Shown: piece by piece, positions 44,657 to 56,675 of the stretch
Position numbering within the stretch: the stretch's first letter is position 1
How the letters are laid out: each line of letters opens with the position of its first letter
Source: Calcarisporiella thermophila CBS 279.70
Lineage: Eukaryota; Calcarisporiellomycota
Length of the DNA: 64,000 nt
Reading direction: 5' to 3'
Assembly (NCBI RefSeq): GCF_041956535.1
Contig: NW_027192208.1
Location: 313,608 to 377,607, forward strand
The notes under the pieces: generated by a model
Databases searched by the model: none
Told to the model about the DNA's origin: nothing
The model's input: the letters and a program-made list of their open reading frames with translations, nothing else
Made by a program: the position numbers and the translations under genes

Positions 44657-46202
44657 CTTATCTCGGGACGACCGACACTTCCCATGGAGTTTCTTCTATT
44701 TAGCCGCTTTCTCCTGCTATTATACTCTCTAATTTTATTTCTGTCTGTCGTATGGACGTGAAGAGAGAAGGGAGGCCGAATGTTTCGGGACCCTGTGCGA
44801 TGCCGATTCTATTTGAATTCGATAATAAAATATGGTTCTATTTATATATCTCGGCACAAGTCTAAACGGAAACCCATGCATTCTGCGGTAGCATCAAGCA
44901 GAATAAACCTTGCACGAGAAGCGCGACTTCTCTTCAGAAGTTTGGGCTGGTAACGTTTGTATACTCTGGGTATCTTTGATAGAACCCAATGGATCCTATT
45001 GCAAAAGAGGAAGGGAATCAAATTGCAGTACTACAATGACGCTTTTCAACAATCAGACTTGAGTCGATACAATTGAGTCAAACAAGAAAAAAGCAGTTCC
45101 CATTAATGAAGAAATAACGTTGCTCCACGTAAACCAAAATCTATAGGTTATATAGCTTTCCAAGAATTTAGGTTCGAGAAGAGCGAGTAGAAATCCAGTT
45201 AATGCAGCTGAGATAAAGTACAATCTTCAGACTAGTGTACGTCCTGCAAACCCAGTTTCGATTGAATTTATAACAAAGCCTCTTTTACCGTATATTAAGT
45301 GTAATTTCTAAGGTATAGAATACATGACAGTATATCGAAGTGACCCGGAATAGGGGATTCCCTGAGGATCTTGCTTCCACGGATAATGACCTCATAATTT
45401 AGCTGTACTATGAAATATACTCCAAGGCTTTTGCACCTCTACCGATATGGGTGACATACGAACTTTTCCAGTGTTCATCTTAATAGCTCATTCCTAAACT
45501 GTTGATATTTTGTAAAAATAACCACCATCTCTTCAATCTTGCGATTATAAATTTTATTAATCTAACTGGCAATCTTTTTAAAATATAAGAAATTATACCT
45601 TTCGGACTAATAATCAGGCTGTCTCTCAAGGCCATTTATTCCAAACTCACGTTGTTAAACAGCTTTACAAATATAAGCACCAGCTTAAAAATTTTTTCAG
45701 CAACCGCAAATCTCAGCTCACCATTTTGTAGTTTTAAAGAATGAATATATTGCTGGAGATATGCTCATTTTCGATCAAGCAGAGTTATAACGTCGTTCCT
45801 TACATAATGGTGTTTTATTTATAGCATGCTATAATCATAACTCTATAGTGAACGATTTCTAAACCTTTTCCGATTTTTCAACTGGCCCCTGTCCTCAACT
45901 CCAATTTTCCTTTAAGCACCTTTGTGTTTTTAATGCTTCGAATGGAACCTAGTTTGAGACACATTGTACCTTGTTGAACAACTTGAGTTGGAATAAGTCT
46001 GACAAAATAGAGAATAGGTATATGCTTTCCTCCCTGTTTATTCCTACGAATCGCTCTTTAAACTAACTTTCGGATCAAACACATGTGTTACATAATAGTG
46101 ACGCGCAAGGATGGTATAAAAACCGAGTCTTCACGGAGCATTTCCAGTCATTCCATTCCCCAGTATTCACCCTTTATTCTCTTTTAACCCTTTAATCAGA
46201 AA
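44657..46202. other. Long AT-rich intergenic region
   Basis: 1.5 kb without long open frames, RNA motifs or repeats that I could see. It ends in the promoter of the CAP gene. Confidence 0.6.
46115..46122 (+). promoter_or_regulatory. TATA box of CAP gene
   Basis: TATAAAAA lies about 80-88 bp before the ATG at 46203, in the expected place for a strongly regulated gene. Confidence 0.6.
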
Positions 46203-46835
46203 ATGAGGTTCACGAATTTCTTCATTTTAGTTTTAACTTCGTTATTCGTTTCTTCGTTAGCTCAAGAGAATCAGGACACAATTCTTCAGCAAATCAATAC
46301 TATTCGAAAAAATCATGGTGTAGGGCCAATAATGCAATGGAGCCCGGAACTCGAAAAATCGGCCGAAAAAATAACTCGAAATTGCATTTACAAGCACGAA
46401 TTGCCGGATAACCTGGTCTCTATGTCCACTAATGATAAAGCATCGTGGAAAGATGCGATTATGTATTGGTATACTTCTGGTCTTGAGACCTACAATTTCA
46501 CCAGCCCAAAAGCAACTCCGATATCTTCATTTATGCTCGTGACGCTAGTCGCACCCCAATTTCAGAAAGTAGGGTGTGCTGTAAGTAACTGCGTTGGCAA
46601 AAATTTTCACTTCTGCCTATTCGAGTGGGTTGGGCCATTTCCTGCTAATGCAAGCGAGTTCTTAAAAGACTTGCAAACAAACGTGCACCCATTCAATCCT
46701 AATTCAACTCTCAGTCCTACTGCGCAAGGAAACTCGAATACTCCCGCTTCGAATATAGCAGTATCCAACACTATTCAATATGCTCCCATAGTTGTCGCTG
46801 CTATAATTACACTGGTTGTCACCCTTATTGTTTAG
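46203..46835 (+). CDS. Secreted, probably GPI-anchored CAP/SCP-domain protein (divergent)
   Basis: Single exon, 210 residues. Signal peptide MRFTNFFILVLTSLFVSSLA. The CAP domain starts DTILQQINTIRKNHGVGPIM, then QWSPELEKSAEKITRNCIYK and a His in CIYKHEL, and WKDAIMYWYTSGLETYNF, which matches the WY..E...Y helix. The usual GEN block reads PDNLV. The GHFTQ block reads SSFMLVTLVAP, so the second His is missing. QKVGCAVSNC and FHFCLFEWVGPFP follow. A Ser/Thr/Asn-rich stretch and a C-terminal hydrophobic tail with no charge after it (IVVAAIITLVVTLIV) suggest GPI anchoring. CAP proteins bind sterols or fatty acids; the altered tetrad may mean another ligand. Confidence 0.8.
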   Translation: MRFTNFFILVLTSLFVSSLAQENQDTILQQINTIRKNHGVGPIMQWSPELEKSAEKITRNCIYKHELPDNLVSMSTNDKASWKDAIMYWYTSGLETYNFTSPKATPISSFMLVTLVAPQFQKVGCAVSNCVGKNFHFCLFEWVGPFPANASEFLKDLQTNVHPFNPNSTLSPTAQGNSNTPASNIAVSNTIQYAPIVVAAIITLVVTLIV

Positions 46836-48331
46836 TTAATATTTATGAGCATGTTTCTAAGAGATAATTGTAGCCAGATGAGGGGATAAAAGAATGCATT
46901 TGACTAGCCAATTTTCTTGTATATCAATTGAGTCTTTATCTTTTTCGATGTAATTAATAGTCTCTATAAACTGATATCATAATCACAAAACTATCTCTAT
47001 TTATTCGATCATGAAAATACATATCCACCTTCAACTACTAGGATGCTAACTAATATGTGATAATGAAGAGTTTTTGCATCATATGAAAAGCCCGCTCACA
47101 AAATCTTGTTTATTTATTAACTATGGCAGGGCACGGCCATGCAAATGAAGCTTCAATGTTTTCATAACCAAGTTTTATTTATAATTAAATGTAACAGTAC
47201 ACAAGGACTCTGAGAGCGGGCATTGTCCTTATATAAAGCTAACATTTCGAGAAATTGAATATATGATATTTAATGTAAATTTAAATATCTCCGGAAAGCA
47301 CCTCTTTATTTTTGATAAATTAATCATATTTTCTGAAAGTTTACTATTACAAATAAATATCATTTTTGATTTAAAAACTAACTATGCCTGCTTACAACGA
47401 TGTTTATAATGTGTTATTTTTTTTGTAACTTTACAGGAATATATAGGTTTATTATGAAAAATGATATGGGACAATTTTGACCGGTATATACCGGTGTAGA
47501 TTTGTACCATTGTAACAGCTACCCAGCTGTGATGAAAATAGATTATGCAGGCGACACGAAAGTGAAAGAACACAGTCAAGACGCAAGAACTTTGGAACGA
47601 GATGACTGAGGAGGTTATTTCCGTGAATATTGTTCGTGAAGAACTTTATCGTAATGATTTTGTAGCTAGGGCCAAGAGAGAAAAAACCCTTTCTATCGAA
47701 AAAGTATCGCCTTAGGAGACTGGCATTTGCAAAGAAATACAGCAATTGGACCGTTGAAGCTTGGAGCCGTGTCATTTTTTTCCGACGAATTTCAAATTCG
47801 TATCTTTGGGAATGAAAGGTAATTTAGTCGTATATGAAATGGTAACGGCATAGGTGGGTTTATCAAAAATTTAATAGTTTATTTTTACAGGCGTTGTAAA
47901 AAAAAAGGTAAAAGTAAAAAATAGTTGTGTCCCCAAATTTTCTGGAGATACTTTATATAACTATGGTAGTGATACTAATTGCACGAAGTTTTGGCGGGAT
48001 AGTTAAATAGTATGCTTGTACTTTAGCTCAGAAAATTTTTGACTTTCAAGATGAAAGTAGCCACACAAACCTTCGATTCGCAACTAAACCTGAGGTCAAT
48101 AAATAATCCGCAATGCTCCCCATCTATGCTCCTTCATCATGCTTTATATATATTCAGATATACACACATATGCTAATAGAAAGTCATAAGAAATAACAAC
48201 CCTTAAGAGAAATAGAGAAATGAAGAAATGTACATAGAAATAGAAAAGAGAAACCGGATATATCCTAAGGTACCCAAATACAGGAGATGGTCTAGAATCG
48301 CATAAAAGAAAATAAAAGGAGCTCGTTAGTG
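46836..48331. other. Long AT-rich intergenic region
   Basis: About 1.5 kb. Open frames on the minus strand at 47380-47780 lack motifs and strong codon pattern, and I reject them. No RNA gene was seen. Confidence 0.6.
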
Positions 48332-49571
48332 TTAACTAGTGCAGTTGCCGATCAGTGCCTCCTCCCCATCCTGCATACTATCTCCTCCTCTCTCTTTATC
48401 TACGAAGGGAGTAGAGTACAGCCAGTATTGTATGAATATAACTCCATCAAACATCATTGAGCCTCCTGCTCCAATAAGGTAGGGTATCGCCCCCCACAAT
48501 CTCTCTCCGCGCATTTCAGGATGGACAAGAATGGAAAGAGTGTAGGTTAGATTCGCAATCCAAGCGCATATAAACATTGCAAGGGCAAGGCCTTGCGTGG
48601 ACCGGCGTTGGAAGTTGTGAAAGATCTGAGGGAGTCGGCAGGTGAGGTAGAGTGCGGTACATGTCCAGGCGAAGATGGCCCCAACACCATCCGATTTAAT
48701 GGGTCGTGGGGACGGAAAGTCGTCCACGGGAAGGAGGATAGTTGAGGAGGTGGAAGAGAAGAAGCGGAGTGATAGTGGACCTGGCACAGAAGCTGTGGTA
48801 AGGGATGGAATGACGGATGGGAGGGCAAGTAAGAGGATACCATAGAGCAGTTTTCTATGCCCACTAAACCGTGACGTAGTTCAGTTTTCTCTGTAAACGT
48901 TCGATAAAATGGCCAAATGGTATTTACCTGGGTTGCGGCTCCAAAGACGCACCCTCTCCAGCTGGAGGATTAGTATAGTTTCTAACGCGTACCACTAGTT
49001 CAGTGGTTTCGCTTGCCATGCCAGCAACATCATCCTCGCTTGGAACCTTGACGATTATGTCCCTTTCCTCCATGCGCTGCCTCTCTTCTCTTCGTCCATG
49101 CGTCTCGCTATATACCAAATACTGCGAGAGCAAAATGGTGTCGACCACACAGAAGTACATGGCAAGAAAGGTTTGGAACGGCAGCTGATTCGTCAGAAGG
49201 CATCCGGCTAGGTTGGATAGATCCCCCGCGAACCAGTTCAAGAGGAAGAGAGGAGAAAGGGAGTTGACACTTATTGGATGAAGAAAGTTTCTAATAATTT
49301 GACTAAGCATAGATATGACATGTATATGAGTACAAGGCAGAGGCGGGAGTCAGTTAGTCACGGCATCCTACTCACGGCAGCTGCGCGTTAAGCCAAAACA
49401 AAACGCTCGCAAATCCCAGTAATAAGCTGGCTGCCTCCGCATTAGAGTATACACAGTTACCGAACAAGAACTAATCAACACATTTCAAGTCACATCATCC
49501 ATAATAGAGAGCATCTCATCTGATATTACGTGAATCCATTTGTAGGCACCCGGTGAGCACGTCTCCCACAT
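48332..49571 (-). CDS. PQ-loop vacuolar/lysosomal membrane transporter (Ypq/PQLC2-like)
   Basis: Four exons. The short first exon starts MWETCSPGAYKWIH at 49571, followed by FLFGNCVYSNAEAASLLLGF and ASVLFWLNAQLPQIIRNFLH, the first PQ motif. Next is ISVNSLSPLFLLNWFAGDLS and NLAGCLLTNQLPFQTFLAMY. A charged cytosolic loop (RREERQRMEERDIIVKVPSE) separates the repeats. After HRKLLYGILLLALPSVIPSL, the second PQ motif is in LTCRLPQIFHNFQRRSTQGL, then AMFICAWIANLTYTLSILVH and PYLIGAGGSMMFDGVIFIQY. Seven transmembrane helices and two PQ loops fit Ypq1-3/PQLC2 cationic amino acid exporters of the vacuole. Specificity is inferred. Confidence 0.85.
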
Positions 49572-51096
49572 TATGTAAAAGAAGGAATTCTAAGAAACAA
49601 ACGAAGAAAGAGAGGAGGAAGAAGCAAAGACCTAAAGAATTTAGAGAGTGATGTAATTCATTCGTGCCCAGACACCTCGAGTTTGACTATGAAGGAGGTG
49701 AGTAAGTTAGGGAACTGGCTACAGGTGTAGTGGAAGAACAGTGCGGAACGGAACAGAGCAGAGACAAACAAACAATATAGGATATAGGCTATATATGTGT
49801 CTACTATGAAATAAGAAAAGATGGCCATGGGGCATGTTTTATATCCATCTTGTACAACACGCTGTCATGTGATCTATTTTAAGCAATTAGGGCACTGCTC
49901 AGTTGGTCAACCTTATGTTCGGTTAAAAAAGGATTACAGCTTGTAGTCAAATTAATTAACCTAGTGGTTAGCTCGAGATATCCGCGAAGTTATCGTTAAC
50001 GTTGACCGGGAACGGAAGCAATCAAAGTTAGAGCTACTTCCCCTCTGACATGTATGAGTATGAACCAGAATAGCTCCCTACCTAAGTGAGGTTAAAGACG
50101 AGGTTCCTATTTCACTTCATAAACCAACTTTCACTGCCAATACCATAGTTGCTCAATTCGTGAGATACACTAGACTGAACTTGCGCTTCTTATCGATAAT
50201 CCACAATACGATCTCCAGTTCCACCATCCTCTGATTTTCTTTGTCTCCAAGAAAACATTCGCCGACTCAATACACTATTTACCAGATATTAACCATCTGT
50301 AAGGCAAGACCGCGCGATGATCAGATCTTCTCTTCATATCAAATTTGGATATGAAGTGGACAGTACGTTTTTTTAATGCTGCTTGCCTTTATTGATTTTG
50401 AAAGTGTATTTTGATAACAACTAGCTACCATAGTAGTGCCATAAAAATATTCACGCTGGCTTATCACTTTCCTATCACACTTCTTTGAAAAGCTCTAGCT
50501 CTACTCATCATAACCAGCGGAGTAATCACAAATCACATATAAAATTAGATATTCGGGAAATTACACTGATTGTGAACTTGTGTACCTAGAAAGCAGAGTA
50601 GAAACCTAACCTGCACAAGGAGAGATAACACAAACTTCCCTATCGCATGTGGAGTAATTTTGATTTTGACGGAAGTGGCATCTCTACCTACATATATTGA
50701 TCTTAATACTGCGCCTATCACATTTATAACAAATATCTCAACTTATAGAACTGGCATTGCACCTGATTTTCTTCATTTAGCTTTTGCCCAAAATCAAAGT
50801 AATATATATGAAAGTGGAGTTCTCAAAGAATCTTGATTCAATCTTGAAAGTCGTGCTGCTGATAAGATATTTGAACTAACTTATTAAAATGCTCTACTAC
50901 GCGATTGTCCTTAGAGAATATATTAGGAAACTCCATGGACAATCGAAAATAAGATGACGTCACTGGAAAATCTCGACTGGGCCTCTTTTTATTAGATGGA
51001 TTTATACCCAGCACACCAAATGAAGTTATTCCCTTGGTGTTCTCTCATCATTGCATTAATTAATGGGTAAATTTTAAAAGTCTTTATAATTACATC
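49572..51096. other. Long AT-rich intergenic region
   Basis: About 1.5 kb between two divergent genes. No open frame or RNA gene that I can support. Confidence 0.6.
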
Positions 51097-52240
51097 ATGA
51101 CAGAATCCATTTCCCCTGAATATTCACAACCGAATTCATTTGCATCCCTCTACCCCATACTCACGGCTCTGCTTCCGGCAGCTGGGCCTATCCTGTATGG
51201 GAAGTCGGAGGTTTGGAACGATCTAATGTGGCTAGGAGTGGTTACTTTCTATCTTTACATTATTGTCAAAGGTAAATTGGATTCTGTCTAGCTCTATACT
51301 TTTTGTTTTCCACTGGATGTTCAAATAATATTTGTCATTCTATCCCCTAGCACCCTGGGAAGTTTATGAACTAACCAGCAAAAAGCGCCGGGAACTGGAG
51401 AGAGCAATGCACGCAAGTCGCGTCACTTCGCAAAATTCAAGCCGAAAGCGAAGAAAACCTGAAGCTAAAGATTCGCGTTACTCCCGAGAAAGAGACTCTG
51501 ATGAGGAGCAGTTTACAGAAAAATTGAATGAAATTTTTGAAGATGAGCGTGCTTTTTCGAAATTGAAGCATCAGGAGCTATTCTGCTTTCTTGTGGTGCT
51601 AGTATCCCCTTATCTAGCAGGCCTTCTCCTCGAATGGGCCAACCAGCATCTATATACCACTTCTTATGTATCAGAATTCAACCTACGTCTCTTTCAACTG
51701 GCTGCCAGCATTCGCCCCTTAAAACACCTTATTTCTGTTGTGCGAGGACGGGCAGAAAATCTACACAATGCAACACAGTCTTCGAAAGTCGGGAGATTGA
51801 GGAGGGAAAACGAGCTCATGGCAATCCACTTGCATATTGCGCAACTGGAAAAGAGAATGAAGGAATTGCAGTCGCTTAGTGCCACTAAGCAAGAAATTTT
51901 CAACATGCAAGAAGATCTAGCACCAAGATTGACTAATCTTCACCGCCAGCTCCGCCAATTCACAGCGAGACGTGACTTTGCCCCATCTGCTGTCTCGGAG
52001 GAGAGATTTGCGCGTTTTGAGGCGCGGCTTAGAGAGAATGAAAAAGCAATTGGGGGAGGATTTTCAAGTGGTTTGTGGTTAGTGGCGTGGGTTCTTTTGC
52101 CAGCTCGAGTCGTTATGCAATTAATGCGATTCATGATTATTGGAGGAGTGCAAGAGGGGAGCTCAAAATCACTACTTTCTGCTGCGGATGGTGGGGCTGT
52201 AAAAAGGAGGAAAAAACGTCCACCTGCACTTCGGCTTTAA
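51097..52240 (+). CDS. Membrane protein with central coiled coil, function unknown
   Basis: Two exons joined at VK|APWEVYELTSKKRRELERA (intron about 51272-51350). The N-terminal exon has two hydrophobic segments (SLYPILTALLPAAGPILYG and WLGVVTFYLYIIV). A Lys/Arg-rich stretch follows (SSRKRRKPEAKDSRYSRERD), then LKHQELFCFLVVLVSPYLAG and FNLRLFQLAASIRPLKHLIS. A coiled coil (about 51800-52050) contains MAIHLHIAQLEKRMKELQSL. A last hydrophobic segment (GLWLVAWVLLPARVVMQLMR) precedes a basic tail (KRRKKRPPALRL). I think related uncharacterised proteins exist in filamentous ascomycetes, but cannot name a function. Basic patches next to membrane segments could suit the ER or nuclear envelope. Confidence 0.75.
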
Positions 52241-52787
52241 TGCAATCAAACCAAAATTGCTTATCCCATCAGACTTCATGTCCTTTGGTATACTGCGTAT
52301 AGTACAGTTTAATACGGCTAATTTGTAAATAACATCCCATTTTACTCTGCATGGATACGATGTTCCTTTTCTTTCTGTAATTCGGAATTCGTTATTTCTC
52401 TTTCAATATATTCTCAAAATTATATTTCTCGCATCTTTAGTGCCGCCATCCATCATAAATGACAAGAGTGGTACGGTGTGGAGACGCGACCATTCTATCT
52501 GGCCATCAGAACCAGTTGAGCTCACTGCAAGATAGGTTTTATAATTTCTTATAAAAACTTGATGAGCCAGGCATTAGTTCAGGCGTTGGGTAAAGAAAAA
52601 GAGTCTGCAAATTGGCCGGGCTTTTATAGATGCGGTTTGTTTACGGTAGCTTAACAATTGCTGCGCTTCACAAGTGACTGGCCCAGAGGCTTTAGCCGTG
52701 CCTCAAAACTACGCTATATCAATTTCTGTAATTCTCTTTTTGGTGGCCAATTCAACTTGTCTCTCACATTGATCTTGTATCCTGCAA
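52241..52787. other. Intergenic between membrane gene and RRN11-like gene
   Basis: AT-rich, with both flanks of same-strand genes. No gene was seen. Confidence 0.6.
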
Positions 52788-54558
52788 ATGCCTTTTAAAT
52801 TGAGAGATCCCTATGCCATCAAACCTACTCGTCGCTATCCCACCCGTCTCACCCAGATTCAATTAATCCGAGATATGTGCGAACTTCAATTACTTCGCCG
52901 CGACTATCCGCTCGCACGACGAGCGTTCGAAGTGATGCAGTTGGCGATACCACTCTTAAAAACAAAAATGGGGGGCATCAATTGTGAAGATGTTGTTGAG
53001 GTAATTATCTAGGCTTCTGACATATCTTATTATAGCTCATTTTTATACCTTGGTTGATTTTTTTTTTCCCTCTTTATAAATAAGACTGGCTTAAGAATAT
53101 TGCGAGGGGAGCGAGATTACGATGACGAATTTGTGCGATTCCTTCGCAGTGTGTTAGCAAAATATAGCAGCCAGTTTGAAGATCCGGTAATTATATGAAC
53201 AAATATCTACCCATACAAATATCTGAACTTTCACTTTTGAATTTCTAGAGGGAAAATATCCTCCTGGAAATAACAATGTCTATGATAAAAAGCAATAAAC
53301 TAAGAGACGCTAGTGGGGAATTGGAAAGGTGCGTACTTATAAATTTTCTACCTCGGTTGGGACTACTAATTTTTCTATTTTTCTTAGCTACATTATCGTG
53401 TCGCCATACAAAGACGATGTAAAACTTCAGTTGGTATATGGCCTGATGGAGATGAAGCAGTATTACGAGACGAGGATGAGATATGAGACAATGGGATATG
53501 TAAATGATCAAGGTGAGTTGAACGTTTTGATGCATGGGTTATACTGAAGGCGAATTGCAGTTGACTTATAGCACATCTGTAGGTACAGAGTCACGATACT
53601 TCCGCCGAGCCATTAATCATTTTAAGCAAGCTTGCCTAGCCAATGAAACAAATAATGATGAAATGGGGTTGTTTTGGATTGTTCAAGTATACGTCGTAAT
53701 TTTATATATATATATTTATTTATTTTAACCAAGGTCATGATTGTCACTCGACAGATGCTAAAAGATGAAAAGAGATACAACGAAGCAATCAGTCTGATCA
53801 ATGATTATATATGTAAAAACCCAGAAAATAGCAAAAGTTGCTCGGTTAGCAAGTACGTGTTCTATGCCTGCTATTCAAAAAAACACTTAGCATTTAACTA
53901 ATCTTGAGTATGTGCTTGTTAGGATGTTACTGGATACAATTGGTGAGAGCGAACGGCAGCAAAAAGAAGAAGAATGGTTTCTTGAAGCTGTAAAGTACTG
54001 TACTAAAAATACGGGAGGAAATGACTCTATTTTTGGAAAATTGGTTGGAGAATATGAAAAAAAGCTGGGTAATAAGAGATTGTTCGAGTTTATCTATTCA
54101 TGAGTGTCGTTTAGGTCGTAATTCATTTTTCTGTTATAAAGTCAAGGAGAAAAGCGGCACAATTCTCCAGAGCTTAACCCAGCTCCTTCTTCGGCGTGTA
54201 TGCGAGTCCAGAGAGGACATGTGGTTAATGGACAAACTGATACTGCATTCATATGTGCTCAAGTATAATCCTTTTTTACAATCTAATAAGGAAATTTCCT
54301 CACCTCATCTCTCTCTCATTATTTAGACAACATTTCCCGTCGTTATTTAGTGCTGAGTGGAGTTCGGATACCACGCTTTCCACTCTCTTTGCCTTCAGAT
54401 TCCCTGCTGTCTATGCAACGAATCTCTTGCTTGAAGGGAGTATCAACCTCATTGATCCAAAATGGATGCGTTGGATGGCATTACTTTATTTTGCCGGAAG
54501 AAAAGAATATTTACCTGCTTTTGACTGGTGTTTAGCAAGCTTTGGAATGGTAGGGTAA
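52788..54558 (+). CDS. RNA polymerase I core factor subunit, Rrn11/TAF1A-like
   Basis: About nine exons. Exon 1: MPFKLRDPYAIKPTRRYPTR then LTQIQLIRDMCELQLLRRDY, PLARRAFEVMQLAIPLLKTK. Later: GLRILRGERDYDDEFVRFLR, SMIKSNKLRDASGELESY, VSPYKDDVKLQLVYGLMEMK, SRYFRRAINHFKQACLANET, DEKRYNEAISLINDYICKNP. The C-terminal part includes RFPAVYATNLLLEGSINLID and DWCLASFGMVG. A basic start, then TPR-like helical pairs with R.DY..A.RAF and a LE.Y...PY.DD.....Y block, fit Rrn11/TAF1A, which binds TBP and helps recruit Pol I to the rDNA promoter. This is judged from pattern, not alignment. Some exon ends, especially at 53860-54140, are uncertain. Confidence 0.6.
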
Positions 54559-54839
54559 CCATAGAAAACTTTTAGCTTAAATTGTTCCCAAGAATATCCT
54601 GTATTTAATAAAATGAAATGTACTTTTGAATTTTATGCTGATTGTATTTTAGAACTAATATAAATATTTATTTTCGCTTCTCTGTTATATAACGGCAATT
54701 TTGCCAGCAATTCCCATTGGAATACTCGAACACAACTCCGGATCAAATTAAGAATGAACAAAATTGTGTAAAAGCTTGAAGAGTTTCTCCTAAAACAATT
54801 GAGTTCGAATATTACATGACAACGACCCGCTCTACACAA

Positions 54840-55532
54840 CTAATAATCGTCATCATAATTCACGCTGTCATCAATATATGTGTTGTCTTCGTAAGTGTCA
54901 TTTTCATATGTGATATCCTCGTTCGTAATGTTGTTTGTTTCATAAACATTTGTGACATTTTCGTTGATAATTGTTACATTTTCGCCCCCTCCATACCCAC
55001 CACCGTAACCTCCTCCGTAACCCCCATAGTCCCCTGCGTATACGTAATCATGGTGATGATGGGGTCCGAAATGACTTACAGCATTCGCTGCAAGTCCAGT
55101 TAACAAAGCTCCTCCAACTGCACCAGCAGCCAAGCCCCCTAACATCCCAGCTTTACCTGAACTTCCTTTCGTAGCTTGAGGCCGTGCCTGTACATAGGTT
55201 GTTTGTTGTACTGGGGGAGCAGGAGGCACGGGCGATCCACCACCATAGGATTGAGCCTGAAAAGGAGGCTGCTGTTGCTGCTGCTGTTGCTGATAAGGGG
55301 CAGTATTTGGTTGATAGGGAGACTGCTGGGGAGACGGCGGAGGATAGGAGTTACGTTGCTGATTTGGGTGTTCCCATTGTGAGCGACCTGTTCTTGTATC
55401 AACAAAGAAGTAGCGCTGAGTGTTTTGATCCCACTGCGAGATCCAGCCCTAGTTATCCAAATAATGGTTTTAGCCAAAATGTTAGACTCAAGAAATCTCA
55501 GAGTAAAGATTTACTTGTGGTAATGCTTCCAT
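54840..55532 (-). CDS. WW-domain protein with glycine-zipper segment and acidic tail
   Basis: Two exons: MEALPQ (55532-55515), then from about 55450. The WW domain is GWISQWDQNTQRYFFVDTRT, GRSQWEHP, with both Trp, the aromatic pair and the final Pro. A Gln/Pro-rich linker with a poly-Gln run follows. A hydrophobic Gly-zipper block (GMLGGLAAGAVGGALLTGLA) comes next, then His-rich HHHH, GGYGGG repeats and an acidic Asn/Thr/Asp/Tyr tail ending VNYDDDY. The neighbouring gene at 55958 has the same layout but a basic tail, so the two are tandem duplicates. WW domains bind Pro-rich ligands and imply a cytosolic protein. Function unknown. Confidence 0.82.
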
Positions 55533-55957
55533 TGTAGAAAATATATAGTGAAAGAGAGATGATTAAATGCGAAATGGAGGTAAATAAATTATTGAGTAGG
55601 ATAAGAGTAGAAACAAAGAAATATACTAAAATAAATACGTGTAAGAGACGTGTGATTTTATAGCCAAATTGGTGGTACTTTCTTGGCTTTGTTACATCAG
55701 TATTTTAAGGGACTGCATTGGGTTGGTGGTTCAATTTCAAAAGCTTTTGGTTGCCACACAAGCAGGCTTTATGCCAAGCCAAGACTTGGTCACAGCTCTT
55801 TCAAACAATCCGTAGGGTCGAACCCATCAAAGAATGGGCGTGATACGAATCGAATACGAGAAAAGATTATTAAAGCATGAACTATTATATAGAATACAAC
55901 ACGATAATAATAAACCGTAAAAGATATCTTTTCTTTTTCTTTTATATGCTTTCCTCT
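55533..55957. other. Intergenic between the two WW paralogues
   Basis: AT-rich spacer of 425 bp with a small GC-richer patch at 55690-55830 that contains GGGTCGAACCCA. I found no complete tRNA fold and no gene. Confidence 0.55.
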
Positions 55958-56675
55958 TTACTTAAATTTATATCCTTTTCCACTCCATCCTTTTCCGCCC
56001 CACCCTTTCCCTCCCCATCCTTTCCCTCCCCATCCTTTCCCCTTCCAGCCCTTTCCTTTCCAACCTTTATATTTATGGCCACCCATCCATCCTCCGTGAT
56101 GTCCATGATGACCATGGCCGCCCATGATTTTACCTGCAAGTCCAGTTAGTAGGGCGCCACCTACAGCACCAGCCGCAAGACCACCAAGCATTCCACCGGA
56201 ACCCGGCACCTTGTTAGCTTTGGATGGCTTGGAGCTTGATGATCCAGAATATGGTTGGTAGTTTTGAGGCTGAGGTTGCGGCTGAGGATGTGGATATGGT
56301 TGCTGATAAGGAGAACTGTGCGATTGTGGATAGGGGGCATAAGGGGAAGATTGGTAAGACTGAGTAGTATAAGAGGGGTGTTGTTGCTGAGGATACGGCG
56401 AATGAGGCTGCGTATAAGGAGAAGGAGCTTGCTGTGGACCAGGATGCTCCCACTGCGAGCGACCTGTTTTAGTATCTACAAAGTAGGGTGTTTTCAACTT
56501 TGTTCTTTCATTAGATTGTCAGTATACTACTCACCTACGTAGTAATAGCGCTGGTTATTGGGATCCCATTGTGAGATCCAGCCCTAAAAGAGGTGGAAAA
56601 GTATTTGTGATGAGATTAGAACAAATCATTGCACTCGGGATAAAGGAAATGGTAAATTACTGTTGGCAAATCCAT
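55958..56675 (-). CDS. WW-domain protein with glycine-zipper segment and Lys/Gly/Trp-rich tail
   Basis: Three exons: MDLPT (56675-56661), then GWISQWDPNNQRYYYVD, interrupted by an intron at about 56476-56534, then TKTGRSQWEHPGPQQAPSPY. The Pro/Tyr/Gln/Ser-rich linker leads to the same 20-residue Gly-zipper block as the paralogue, GMLGGLAAGAVGGALLTGLA. The tail is GHGHHGHHGGWMGGHKYKGW, then repeats of GKGWG/KGKGW to a basic KGYKFK end. The extra intron inside the WW domain is absent from the paralogue. Function unknown. The basic aromatic repeats suggest RNA binding or phase separation, as inference. Confidence 0.83.

Noticed and set aside
47382-47775. Open frames on the minus strand in AT-rich DNA
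   Set aside because: No motif, no plausible start context or splice partner, and composition expected by chance.
55690-55830. Possible tRNA from GGGTCGAACCCA
   Set aside because: No matching acceptor, D and anticodon stems could be found around this T-arm-like sequence.
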